A stretch of 64,000 nucleotides of DNA from Limnomonas spitsbergensis (taxonomy: Eukaryota > Chlorophyta > Chlorophyceae > Chlamydomonadales). The DNA lies in the NCBI GenBank assembly GCA_037349105.1, contig JAYJMM010000089.1, positions 1,178,001-1,242,000 on the forward strand, given 5' to 3'. The translations under genes and the position numbers were made by a program. The notes beneath the pieces were generated by a model. It was not told the DNA's origin, made no database searches, and was given only the letters and a program-made list of their open reading frames with translations. Positions 12,396-23,691 of this stretch are shown piece after piece. Numbering within the stretch: position 1 is the first letter of the stretch; every line of letters starts with the position of its first letter.

Positions 12396-13103
12396 GGGCA
12401 TGCCAGGACCAGTGCTACGCGCTGCTCAGCGGTAGACAACATGTAAGTCTGGATGGGAATTTATTACGGCTGTGCAATCGAAGCACAGCCCAAATTTGTA
12501 TAACTGGAACTTCAACATACGACATGGTTGCTCCTATTCCAAGGACGATGCAATATACCCTGAAGTCTTTAACATGTGGCCTAGAGCCTGCTGGCTTCCC
12601 CCCATCTTTGTATACCCATACACCATGTTTCTTACTTATGCCCCGCGCCCCGCGCTGGGCTTGAATTATTTTTCCAGACCCAGCCTCTGTTGCTGCCGGT
12701 CGCGCCTCCTGACCTCTGCATGCCCCTCACAAGGGGTCTCCCTTCCCTAACTCGCCTGAGCTGATACTGTACATATTGTGTTTATTTTGTGCAGCTAATT
12801 TACCTTCCGGTCAGCTTTTGCTCTTTCCGGCCGTACATATTGTGTATTGTGGGGCTGCTGGTATGATAAGCTGTCTTTTTGGCATCTAGCATATAAGGCG
12901 CAGCAGAGCCTCTGCCTTGGTCTTTATCTTCCTGGACGCAGCTTGAACTTGGACGCATGTACATCTATTACGAATGATGACCATGCAAATCGTTCATTGG
13001 CGTATCATTTAGTCTGCATATCCTTGGACGCATGAACAACTATTATTGGTCGGAACTAACCATGTGGGTGGCAATTGGGAGGGAGGGTTGGGTCGGTGTG
13101 CTT
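12396..13103. other. Intergenic, no gene recognised
   Basis: No supported coding region. A short motif TGGACGCA(T/G) recurs at 12935-13030. Confidence 0.4.
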
Positions 13104-13111
13104 GTTTTGTC

Positions 13112-13306
13112 CAAGGTTACCCAGTACGACCGTTTGGGTCCAAATCCCGTACCGTTTCCGTATCGTATCGCACCGTTGAGCAATACCATACAGTGTTGGA
13201 ACACTGTGTCGGCCATTTCTTACCTGTCCGGCCATTTTGGCCGTACCGTATCCGTATCCGTACCGTACCCTTTGACCGTACCGTATTTCCGCACCGGGTT
13301 ACCCTG
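13112..13306. mobile_element. hAT-type MITE (195 bp), GTACCG-rich
   Basis: Termini CAAGGTTACCC and, as reverse complement of the right end, CAGGGTAACCC. They are flanked by GTTTTGTC (13104-13111) and GTTTTGTA (13307-13314), an 8-bp target duplication with one mismatch. CA...TG ends with an 8-bp duplication are the hAT signature. The interior is built of CCGTACCGTATCC motifs and has no coding capacity. A right-end fragment of the same family is at 33450-33526. Confidence 0.8.
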
Positions 13307-13691
13307 GTTTTGTATACGTTACGGTTTGCGGGGGAGGTGTGACTGGGATCTGCCCATGGCTTAATCCAGAGTCAAGACGTATGACAACACCGTGCGTTTG
13401 ACCGGACTTCCTGTTTTTCGGGTTGGTGTTGTTCGATAGGTTAATGGTTGTGCTTGCGTTTAGATAATGTTCAGAGCCTTTATGTGTCGCCAAGTTGTAT
13501 CACCTTCTTTTGCTTGGACTTAACAAGGAGTGAGGCCAGCCGCTCAACCCTAGAGAACCTGAGACGCGAACACAAAAAACAGCCAGGGTGCGCATGTGGT
13601 GCCCATACCTTTGTAACTGGTATGAAAAATAGCGGGGACGTTCTTGTTTCTCTGTTAATTGTTTCGTTCTGTCCTCCCAACCCTTTAGTAA

Positions 13692-13870
13692 GGCGCCGAG
13701 CCTTTTTTGAGCAGGGCCCAGAGGTGTAACGTCATTGACATTTTTTCTATACAACTGACCAGCCCTCAACATACAAACTATACCACGTCCTCAACGTAGA
13801 GGGGACATGTCAATTTTATTACACCTCTGGGCCCTGCTCAAAAAGGCTCGGCCGCGTGGGCGCCCAACTG
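13692..13870. repeat. Inverted pair of a dispersed repeat
   Basis: Left arm (13692-13742) contains GCCGAGCC, TTTTTTGAGCAGGGCCC and AGAGGTGTAACGTCATTGACA. The right arm (13808-13870) is its reverse complement and continues into GGCCGCGTGGGCGCCCAACTG. Single copies occur at about 3134-3200, 4428-4475, 4565-4640, 14440-14500, 51245-51300 and 53398-53440. The conserved border suggests a transposon end; no enzyme of this family is in the window. Confidence 0.65.
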
Positions 13871-15199
13871 TCCCGTTGGAAGGAAATAAAAGGTAAGAGG
13901 GAAAGCCAGAAGGAGAAGAACACATAAGGAAAGAAATACCCCCCCAAAAGGAAAAGGCAGCCCGAAGTATCTATAACACTCCGTGTGAATGTATGGTATA
14001 TGTATTCCGTTGTAAAGAGCCTCGCCTCGCTCTCTACTGTCTGTGTCTCCGTCAAGAGATTCTGATGGTCTCATCTCACACAGTCCTTATGGAGTACATC
14101 TGTACCGCAGTACAGAATGTACGTTCTCAGATATAGTGTGGCAGTAGGAACGCTATAGTATCCTTGCCCCTGTCAAGCCTATTCCCCAAGAAGGCAAAGA
14201 CAAGCAACAAAAGTAGGCCTCAACAATGCGTACGACGTCCTCAACAAAAGTCAGAGCCTCCCATCCAAGCTTGCCCCGGTGCAACTGCTGAAAATATGAG
14301 GGGACATGTAAACGTCAATATGCAGCTCTAGGGCGTGCTGCGCCAACTTGGAATTAAGTTGCTTTATTTCATACCTTTGCTGTACTGCCTTGTACATTAT
14401 TGGCAGTTATCTGCCCTGACCTGCTTCTGACGTTGCGCACATCTTAATGACGTTATCCCTCTGGGCTATGCTGAAATGAAGCTCGGCCACGTCGGCAAAC
14501 AAAAAGTCAGCTAGGAAAGTCAAGGGAGGACCTGAGGGATAAGGCACAAAAGGAAAGAAAGATTGCAAGTTCACCCACCAAACAACAAGAACACAAACTG
14601 TCTGGCAAACCGTATCCCCTGCAACTGAAGAGAGGGCCTTCCAAAAGTTAAACTACAAGTTGCAGCAACCAGGGCCTCCCACCCTTGCCTGCGAGCTCTG
14701 ATAAATTCAACTCATGCATGTCAATGACGTTACACCCCCTGGTTACACCTTGTTCTGGGCTTTTCTCAAAATAAGAGAATGTAGCTCATCTTGCTTTGCA
14801 TGGACAGCTCATTATTTAATAATGCGCTTATTTGCAAGACAGCCAAGCGGCACACCGCAGATGTGCTTCAACAAGCAAAAGGACATCAAACAGTGCATGG
14901 CGGGTGCAGAGAACGAATCAGGCAGAAAGACCCCTGCCGCAAACAGTGCGCATTGTGGCCATCATTTGGTCGATCAAGTGATCGCACCCTGGCACCCATC
15001 TCCTTCGAATGGCGCAAGGATGAATGCCAACGCTCGCAGGATCTACATAACATGCTCACCCAGCAGCTATGCCGGCCGCAGTCCGCTGTAGGGGCAGTCC
15101 GGGTCCTCTTCGCATTGAATTATCACGAAGTCCTCGCACTCAACTGCGTCCAACATGCAGCTTGAATACATTCGTAAGACGCGATGTAATTAGATCCTG
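13871..15199. other. Intergenic, repeat remnants, no gene recognised
   Basis: More fragments of the GGCCCTGCTC dispersed family at 14310-14345, 14440-14500 and 14715-14750. An open frame at about 14790-15165 could be an upstream exon of the following gene. It shows no domain and is not called. Confidence 0.35.
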
Positions 15200-17867
15200 T
15201 TGACAATCAGGCGAAGGATCGTCGCATCACAATTTGGCTTAGACTGCCCGCGTGTCGCAGTCCCTGTTCAGTTCATACTCGAAGTCCCACACTCGGGAAC
15301 TCCACACCCGGGAAACTTGACACGAGGCCGGTCTACATGGCAGATGCTGCAAACTGGAAGGAAATCAAAGGAGGTCAGTTGGGACGGTCTCTCATTCGGA
15401 GGGCCTGCTGTCTCCTCGATTCGCGACAGGGCTGTGCCGCTAGTTGACGCGCTGCTTGAGGGGACTAAGCTCATCGTCCTAGACGCGGCCAGATGGCTGC
15501 CAGCCGGCTCGAGCCTCGCGTGCACCAAGGTCTCTGATGGTAGCTCGAAGATCTGCGGGGGCGTCCTGAGGCCTAAGGGCTGGGTCAGCAATGCCACCAG
15601 CTCCAAAGGCGTCGGTGCAGCGCACACAGTTTACCTTGCCAGCGCCAATCGCCAGTGCGCCTCCTGCGGGACATCCACGTGCGACAACCAGATCCTGGAG
15701 CAGCTCCCTGCAGGAGTGCGCCACATGATCCCTGTCGAGCGGTCTGTTGCATCCGGCCTACCTGACTTCCTTCACGGCATAGTGATGTCGCTCGTGCCTG
15801 AGGGGGTGCCCTTCCTTCAGATTGCGAAGGCAGCGAACTGCCTAGTTCAAACAAGGCATGCTGAGCAGGTGTGCATTATCCCAGTCCATGCATGCAGCGC
15901 ATCGACCTGTGTGACGCTCTACTGCGGCCAGCCAAGCACAATGATCAGGAAATATTCAGCTACCCTAACTTGCCGTCCTCCACCACTACGCCATGCTTGC
16001 ACTTCCGAGCACCCATGCGTGCATTCCCTCATGTCCATGCATGCATTCCCTCATGTCCATGCATGCATTCCCTCATGTCCATGCAAGCACTCCTCATGTC
16101 CATGCACTTCTATTTTTCTGTTTTTTCATTGAAATCCTCTCATGCCCATGTGCTGTCACTTTCCTCTTTTTTCCATTGAAATCATCTCTTCCATGCATGC
16201 AGCGCATCGATCTGTGTGACGCTCTACTGCGGCCAGCCAAGCACAAGGATCAGGAAATATTCAGCTACCCAAGCTTGCTGTCCTCTACCACTACAGGAGC
16301 ATGGGGGCTGCCAAGCCCTCATCATATGCCAGGAGGGCAGCTGGGGAGGCTGCATCTGATTCATCCATCAAAAGTGCTGCTGCAGCCATAGCCGGAGCTG
16401 ACAGCCCGGAGCCACTGCTCCCACAGCTACCCAAGCTGGTCGAGGTCCTTCCAACCAACTGGCATGTGGTCAGCCCCAAAGGGATTGCCCAGCCAGACAA
16501 GGTGCCGGAGCCTGTAGAGTGGTGCCCTCCTTCATTCTTGGCTGCTTTCCTGGAGCTTGGGCCATCAGCAGGGGAGCAAGCTGACAAGGTGGAGGTAGAG
16601 AATGCCAGCAGGCTAGACGCAGAGGTGGCCAGCCTGGTACCAGCTGAGGAGGCAGCAGCCAGCACGCTGCTAGACATGCAAGCGACAGCACAGAGGGATG
16701 AGGGGGGGCTGTCTCCAGCACCAGGTACATTTCCCCCCTGTGCTATGTGGTTCTTCCTCTCCTATTTGATGCTTTCGAACTTCGATTCCCCAAATTACCT
16801 GCTAGGGGCCACCAGGTGGCTATTACTGGGCCGATTGGGACCAGACCTTGACTGGCTTACGGCCGGTGGCCCGATCAGTATCTGCACCGGACCCCCACAG
16901 CCGTTGGCCATGATGTAGCTGTCTTGTAGCTGAAGCACGCTAAAAAAAGCAGTGCCCTAAACCCTCCTCAATTACTCCCTTGTTGAAATATTATTTGCAA
17001 AATCAATGCTCACTGATCTGTAAATATTTCAACATGCCACTTGCAGGTGTAAAGGAAAAGAAAAATTCTCAGAGTGTGCTCAAGGTGAGCCCACCCTCAC
17101 TACCAGGCCCCACACTGGTCATTACTAAGCAAGGCTCCAACAGACTGAAGGGCCGCTTCAAGAGGGGGAATGCTGGGAGGATCCCAAGGTTGCTGGCCCG
17201 CGCAGATCATCCTGGCATCACAGATGCAGAGAAGATCTTGTTTACCGACCTCCTGCCCAACTTTCAGAAGCATGGGCGGGTTGACTTCAAGGGTATGACG
17301 CAGGCATGGAATGCAGCCTTCTACACCCATATCATGCCAGGGGAGCCTAGAGTGCCTCTTCCCCGTGAGGCAACATCCGGGATGATCTTCTCCAAATCAG
17401 TTCAGCATCTCAAAATCTATTACAGGCAGCTTGACAGCACTATCAGAGTGAGGGAGAACATCATGCACAACCAAGCTATCATCTCTGCCCCATTGCCTCA
17501 CCGTCTTGAGCATGGTGAGTCACAGCAGGGAAACCTGAATGGATGGCTGAATGCTGGCAGGGCCTCTAACAAGAGGTCTGTCATCAGCCATGTGGCCAAC
17601 CCCTCCAAAGCCATGGATGGCTCTCCCTCCTCCAGCCAGCCTGCCAAGGTGGCAAGACGAGAGGGTTATGTGGGGTTGCTGGGCCAGCTGACACAGCTGC
17701 TAGGGTGGCAGCCTGCCCCCCAACAGCAGCCAGGGAGCAATAGCCAGCCCAGTAGCAACAACATCCCTGCTGGCAGCAGCCAGCCTGTAGCAGCCAACCA
17801 GCCAGTAGCAGCCAACCAGCAGCCAGCCAGCAGCAACCAACAAGCCAAGCAGCCAACAGTCCAGTAG
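15200..17867 (+). CDS. Unknown protein, three coherent exons, 5' end unresolved
   Basis: Not recognised. Three segments join in phase: 15200-15868 (open from at least 15200; first internal ATG at about 15336; donor CAG/GTGTGC), 16265-16724 (acceptor ATATTCAG, donor CCAG/GTACAT) and 17047-17867 (acceptor TTGCAG, ends TAG). Together they give about 650 codons. The middle exon is Ala/Glu-rich. The last exon has a basic stretch (LKGRFKRGNAGRIPRLL), a conserved-looking block with LFTDLLPNFQKHGRVDFKGM and a Trp that resembles a Myb/SANT-like helical fold, and a C-terminal Gln/Ser/Asn-Pro tail of AANQP-type repeats. This could be a transposon-encoded or DNA-binding protein, but no catalytic motif is seen. 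Intron 1 contains a second copy of the acceptor region (15873-15985). Confidence 0.5.
15873..16310. repeat. Duplicated acceptor segment (about 113 bp, two copies) and CATGTCCATGCATGC repeats
   Basis: The segment 15887-15985 (TGCATGCAGCGCATCGA through CTACC) is repeated at about 16190-16300 with few changes; the second copy holds the acceptor used in the gene model. Between them are three copies of CATTCCCTCATGTCCATGCATG (16020-16085) and a degenerate TTTTCATTGAAATC pair. Confidence 0.85.
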
Positions 17868-19400
17868 CAAGCAGTATGTATGCATGGCCTGCCTCTTCTG
17901 CAGCCAGCTTGCATGCCTGAAACAGGAACACCCGAGCGGTGAGTGCCCTGTCAAGGGTGCCCAACTGGATGAGCTGAAGGAGGCAGCAGCCAAGAGGATG
18001 GGCTGGAAGGCTAGGGACTTAAGTGCAAGGGACTACCTGGGGCACCTCAAGAGGGAAGTTCATGCAAGCCAATGTGTTCAAATTGTATGTCCATTATTAC
18101 TTGATAGCCGGTTTTCTGATGTATGGTGTGCCTGATTTTATCCGACCCATACTTGGACAGCTGAATGATTTTGACCCCCCCACAACTGTGTGCTTAAAAC
18201 GTCCAACCTTGGCATCTGACCTCATGTGTTGCATAATGTGCCATATAGGCACGACACCAAGGCCTTCATGAAGATCTCTTTCTCTCCAAGGATGCTTGAA
18301 GAAGAATGGAAGCTATAGATAGATGCCATGCATAGTAGTGTGAATATGGGCCATGCTAGCCGGAACTTGTAGGTGACCAACAGCTAGGGACAGTCAGTCA
18401 TTTTGTTTCGAATATAGTTTTCACTTATTTAACACCTGGAATTGTTCCCTAATTGATATATGGGGCCAGAACTTATGTTGTAGGGGGGAAATTTGGGGGG
18501 AATTCTCATTGTGCATTGAGTGATGCCTGTAGGAGCATTAGCCCTCCTTTTATAATTATCCCCTTTCCTTTTTTTTTCTCCCTTTCTTTTCCCCCCTAGC
18601 TCCTTGGTAAATGCATTTTCCCCCCACGGACATGGTAAATGCGCGCCATATTTTTCCATTTCAGGGAGTTCCGGGGGCATGTGCCGGCAGGGAGCTGCAT
18701 GGGAAGTCGACAGTCGTGAGGACAGTCAAAGATACAGAAAATCGAAGAGCGGTAGCCAGTAAGAATTTCCTGGAGACGACAGTGGTGTCTAGGATAGGAT
18801 CGGATCAGTGAAGACCGCGAGGCGAAGGGACGAGGGAGACGAGGACGATGGGACGGTGGGACTAGAAGACGATGGGGATAAGGGTGAAAGCGTCAACATT
18901 TGTACACGATGTTTCTGAGATCGATGCCATCGGGTAGTACAAACTCGGGCGGCGCCACTCAGCGCTTGGTTGCCGTGCCACGGGGGGCATATGCTGACGA
19001 GGACAGGGGGCACACACTGACCGTGTGGCCAGGTTTGAAGGGGCAGAAACATTCCCGCATGGCAGCGCGGAGATGCGTTCGATGTGACGGAGGCGACGAG
19101 GGAGTATGGGCACCGGGCAGAGAAGTCGAAGGGAGGGGGATTCAGAGCGGGCGACGGAGTCGGAAGTGACGAGGGGGGCCGGTGACGAGGGAGCAGGGAT
19201 GACGAGGATGCAGAAGAGAGGCGATGTTGACAAGGTGACGATATGGCAGAGGAGTGACGAGGATGTCGATGGTCGAGGCAAGGTGAACGGTTGAAGGATC
19301 GTAGACGGAGCTCTGAAACCAGTTGAAAGGGATCTAAGTTCTGGTTGACTAGTATGGACAAAGAGAGCCGGGATCAGAGACGTTCAAGAAATTACATGGG
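17868..19400. other. No gene recognised
   Basis: An open stretch at about 17940-18075 (CPVKGAQLDELKEAAAKRMG...) looks coding and might be a downstream exon or a separate small gene, without a match. From 18690 to 19330 the sequence is GACGAGG-rich with open frames on both strands, probably transposon-derived. Confidence 0.35.
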
Positions 19401-19620
19401 GTGGCACACTAGTTCGTCAGACTAAGGCAAGGAGAATGACAGTGATGGCACACTAGTTCGTCATGCTAGGGCAAGGAAAGCACCAGAGGTGGCACTCTAG
19501 TTCGTCAAGCTAGGGCAAGGAGAATGACAGTGGTGGCACACTAGTTCGTAAGACTAGGGCAAGGAGAATGATAGTGGTGGCACACTAGTTCGTAAGACTA
19601 GGGCAAAGAAAAAGGCAGAA
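19401..19620. repeat. 44-bp tandem repeat, five copies
   Basis: TGGCACACTAGTTCGT starts units at 19402, 19446, 19490, 19534 and 19578, exactly 44 bp apart, with the second half reading CTAGGGCAAGGAGAATGACAG. The array ends just upstream of a TATA box. Confidence 0.9.
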
Positions 19621-19627
19621 GGCCTAG

Positions 19628-19635
19628 TATAAATA
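19628..19635 (+). promoter_or_regulatory. TATA box (TATAAATA) after the 44-bp array
   Basis: TATAAATAGAGAG lies 8-10 bp after five 44-bp repeats. This enhancer-repeat plus TATA layout is common in retrotransposon LTRs, and TGTAACCCTTACA follows at 19741-19753. No coding region or second LTR could be tied to it. Confidence 0.4.
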
Positions 19636-19639
19636 GAGA

Positions 19640-21400
19640 GACACGAGAGGGTTCAACTGCCGTAGGAAGATCAACGTTCAACTTCTAACTACCGAAGGAA
19701 AGTCTAGTCGACAGGTTAACTACCGAACGACCGGGAAGGGTGTAACCCTTACACACATGTTTAGGGGTTCGGGGGAAATTGCCTCTTTCCCACACCCTCC
19801 TTCTCTGGTCCAACATGCCACCTCTTTCCAATGTCCACGTTGACGGGGCTTGTGGCGAGCTGAAGGCAAAGGCCCGGAGGCAAGGCTGTCGGCTGGCCAG
19901 GAGACACGCTAAATGGCTTGGAAGCAGGAAGGCCATACGGCAGGCGCCACATCTGGCCAGAAGCAGGAAGGCCCGGCGGCAGGCCTGAGGGCTGGTGAGG
20001 CGACGTGCCCCAAACATGGCCAGCATGTAGCCCCGGCGGCATGCCAGACAGGAGGGCAGCAGGCAGGCACATTGACTGCCCAGCAGGCAGCCTCTACCGA
20101 TCCATGAGGCTTGTGGTTTTTTAGGTTTTGCTAACTTAGCACTCCCCATGCTCACTCCAATATCGGGGCGGCAGCAAGCAGGCATTACTCTTGCCGAATG
20201 TGAGTGAAAGAGCGATATGACGATTGTACTGTGTACGATCACAACGTGTAATGGTGGTTATAGGCCCCGGTTTTATTCACGACTAGTGGAATAATGGGGG
20301 GGATACTTTATATTGGTGCGTCTGACTAGGTATGAACTGGTATTTTCTTGTAATTCCAGCCTGGTATGAACTAACTATTTTTTGCGTTGCAGATTCATTA
20401 ATACCTCCTTTCAAACAGATTACAAAAGAAGACCCAACCATTAAGGCTATTGAGGCCATAGTCAAAGTTCGTAGGATACCATGCACAAACAGCACAATGA
20501 ATGCAACAGGAACTGCTATCCATCAGGCACTATGTTGGGGGTGGCGGGGACACCCAAGGGGGGACCAACAAACGCAATTCTTGTTCAGACATGACGCATG
20601 CATGCTTAACCCTTCAGCACCGAGGACGAGAGTGACACTCGAACTAGGCACGGGTCCTAGCAGCCTTGTTTCTATCTGCCTTATGCTTGAGCTGTGTGAT
20701 CAGCTGTTGAGCTTGGGCAGTGGACCCTGCTCCACAAGGTGGTCACCTATCAGCTCCTTGGCCTCTAAGACAATTGTCCTTGTGATTTAGATTAAATAAA
20801 CAGCGGGGAAATCATTAGGGAATCCGAATGGCAGGCAAATTTGAACAGGGAAATGGGCAAGCTACCTGGATGAACATTCAGCTAGCAGGCTACCTAAAAA
20901 TTCAGCTACTAGGCTACCAAAAAATTCAGCCACCAGGCCACCCGGCTCCATGCTAATACTTCAGCTCACTTAAGTTACGCATCACATAGTGCCTCACCCA
21001 TTTCGCAATTTAAAAAAACACTTAGACTCATAGAAGTGTCGCTCACGCATCACACAGTTTTTACACAGACTTACACAATTTCACTTAGATCTTCTTCTTT
21101 CCTTCTTAATCTTCCTAGGAGGCGTCCAACCGAACTCTTTTGCACCCACGTCATGTTCTATGGCTGGGGCTAATCTTCTGCACAATGGGGTTCATTCCCA
21201 CGCCACTGCTCAGTGGTTGTGTGTTGGTTGCTTGCCCAGGGGGGTCACTGGTTTTCGCTCGCTGTCCTAGCATATTTAGTGCATGTACCGGTTTACGGGC
21301 ACAAGTCCCATGCATCAAATGTGATGCCCCGTTGGACTGTAAAAACTTCACAAAAAAACTTCACAGCTACCTGGCTACTAGGTTCCAGGCTAAAACTTCA
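19640..21400. other. No gene recognised; transposon-like debris
   Basis: Holds GGCGGCAGGC-rich sequence (19840-20100), a CAGCTACCAGGCTACC-type degenerate repeat (20870-20960 and 21360-21420), and at 21200-21345 a segment shared, inverted, with 51540-51615 (AGGGGGRTCAC, GCTCGCTG, TATTTAGTGCATGTA). A coding-like CIKCDAPLDCKNFTKK reading occurs at about 21300-21350 (see findings). Confidence 0.4.
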
Positions 21401-21418
21401 GCTACCAGTCAGCAGTTG

Positions 21419-22617
21419 TCAGCTATATGTAGCAGTTTGATTTATATTCACCTTCTGGCAAGTGCAGCCCAATATGTGTCGCCTTGAGGCGCTGTTTCCA
21501 GAAGCTGGCTTGGCCTTGTCATGGGCCAATTTAAAGGCTTTAAAAGCGTCCTTGTTTTCGTCGATAAGGGCACTGGCTTCAGCGTATGTCAAGTCAGCCA
21601 CTCATGGCAGCTAGCAGTGTGCCCATGTCATTAAGCCACGTTGATTGCTTTTCTAACATAGGCTCGGTGCCGGGGTCGAATGCGCCTGCAGCCTGGACCG
21701 TGTCGAGGATGTCATCAGTGTCCTCGTAAACAAAAACTCCGCAAAAAAACTTTGTGCTTCCACTGCCAAGTAGAGCAAAACTATGTACTGCTAATAATAG
21801 TAATCCTTTAACCCTAGTAGCTACAGGTGCAAGTCGTGGTCGGTTGAATATGGGGGATAAACAGGGTGACACCGACCTATGGGGAGAATGGTCACATTTT
21901 CGAGGGAGGTTGGTCTAGAGATTGCAACATAGGCTTCGCTAGACGTCACAATACCTTCAACGTCATAATCAGACCCAGTTAACCCGAAAGCACTATGGCT
22001 TGTGGTTGCATTGTTGCCTAACCCATAGGCAGCCTTGGCCACCTTGGCAGTGGAGGCACAAAGCATAACTTTAAGATTCGCTGTTGTCAGGGCACCGATG
22101 AAAGTTTTGATGAAAAAGCATTTTCCAGTGCCACCAGGACCCTGGATTCTGTATAGCCTCAGTAAAGCGGGGTTTCTCGAAGCGGCAACGATCGCCTTTA
22201 AAGCTGTAGCCTGGTCAGGGGACTGTAGATTTAAATTAATATCGAGAGCAACTGCCTCAAGATGTTTTGCAGGCGAGTACATGCACTTCAGAACAGATTT
22301 AAAAACAATTTACTGCGTCAAGGGATTTAGTCACCTTTCTCACCTGACTGGAGGAAGTCTGAAAGGATCACCGGGACAGTGGGTGTCAGAACAGAAACTC
22401 ATGTCATGCCATTTTTATCGAAAGTTTTGCACATCCTAACCCAGATGTTTGGCTGATGCAGCAGTGTGACCTCATAAAGACGGAAGTGCTCTTCGATTTT
22501 CAATGATGCCAAGCTGTCGGGTCTAGCAAAGTACTTGTCTACCATGGGGGCGGTATCAGCTCTTTGAATGGCTATTTTAAAGAACTGGCTAGTGGGGGCT
22601 TTTATGGCAACATGCAC
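21419..22617 (-). pseudogene. Broken Pif1/Helitron-type DNA helicase
   Basis: Minus-strand fragments of a Pif1-family helicase as carried by Helitron transposons. 22617-22399 encodes a segment with KYFARPDSLASLKIEEHFRL, like the region upstream of the helicase core in Helitron proteins. 22282-21821 holds the Walker A region RIQGPGGTGKCFF, with Cys where Thr is normal, then ASTAKVAKAAYGL (motif Ia type), and after only about 25 residues the motif VI-like YVAISRPTSLENVTIL. Motifs II-V, including the DE box, are missing, so an internal deletion has removed the ATPase core. Stop codons separate the pieces. A trailing frame (21601-21419) may be the end of the same element. It is non-functional as it stands; the replication-initiator half was not found. 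Confidence 0.8.
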
Positions 22618-22619
22618 AT

Positions 22620-23690
22620 ACTTGTGTGTGCCAGAGTGTGTAACTTTGAGTTGCGCTTAATTAGCACTTCTTGATACCTACGATAGCTGGCCTTCATGCG
22701 CCTTGCGTGGCGGGAGATTTCATACTGTTGTATAATTTCCGCAACTCAGACAGCAACGCCCGATTACGACGACGATTTCGACGTCAGATTCCTCGCTTTC
22801 CGACACCGGGAGACGTGTGAATGTGTGAACATTTGAAACTCAGCTGTCAGCGGTAACCGACCTCGCCATCCTGACTGAGCCTTGCTGACTCGCTGACTCA
22901 CTGTTTTCTTTCGCTGTTCCACTCAAACAGGTACGAGGGTTAAAAGCAGCCCATTACACCTGTGATGTAGAGGCTAAAAGATTCCTGCGAGGCTGTGGCG
23001 ACGATATGGCACCAGGGACACCTGGTCGGTTGCCTGTCGGTTAGTAAAGGTCGAAGAATGTGCTCTTTGTTCCACTGTGATGCCGTACGCGACGATATGT
23101 ACGGGAGAATTGTACGGGTCAGTAAATGTGTTCTTGATTAATACACCGGAGGAGCAGGAGTACGACCATCGTGGCTATAACAGCAGCCACAAGCTTGATA
23201 TTCATTCTGCAGTCAGGAAAGGCAGGGAGCTGTTGTCAGGGATGGCAGGGATGGCAAGGAGCTTCAGCCAGGGATGAGGGAACTCGGTCAAGCAAGGATG
23301 AGGAAACTAGATAAAGGATGAGAACATTCAATCAGGGACAAAGGAACTGCATCAAGGGAGCCACAAGCGAAGAGACGAAGTGAGGAAGTGATAGTGGGTT
23401 TGAAATTCTCGCCTCTGACCGACTTTCGCAAACTGGCCTGACCCTCACCTGCTTGATCGAGGACGACCTGTGTCGAGGAATAGAGGAATAGAGCAGCAGT
23501 GATCTGGCAGTGACCTGGCTATCGCAAAGTTTCGCACAATGAACCACACTTCAATATGCGTTCGATATGAGCTCAATCCGAGCGCACCCACACCTCAATA
23601 TCGTCCACACCAAATCGTCCTCATATCGATATTGACTTCTCAACGTGAACGCGCCTCGGGGCAACGACGACCACCAAGCTGTGCCGACCA
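22620..23690. other. No gene recognised
   Basis: Some GGATGAGGRAACT-type short repeats (23225-23345). Open frames are short, without domains. Confidence 0.4.
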
Positions 23691-23691
23691 A

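Noticed and set aside
11741..12442. 233-codon minus-strand frame
   Set aside because: GC-rich shadow of the plus-strand coding segment, running into ACCGCACCAC repeats.
15268..15854. Minus-strand frames of 81-119 codons
   Set aside because: Shadows of the plus-strand gene, which has in-phase splice partners.
18789..19361. 190-codon minus-strand Ser/Pro-rich frame
   Set aside because: Arises from GACGAGG-rich sequence; no domain and frames open on both strands.
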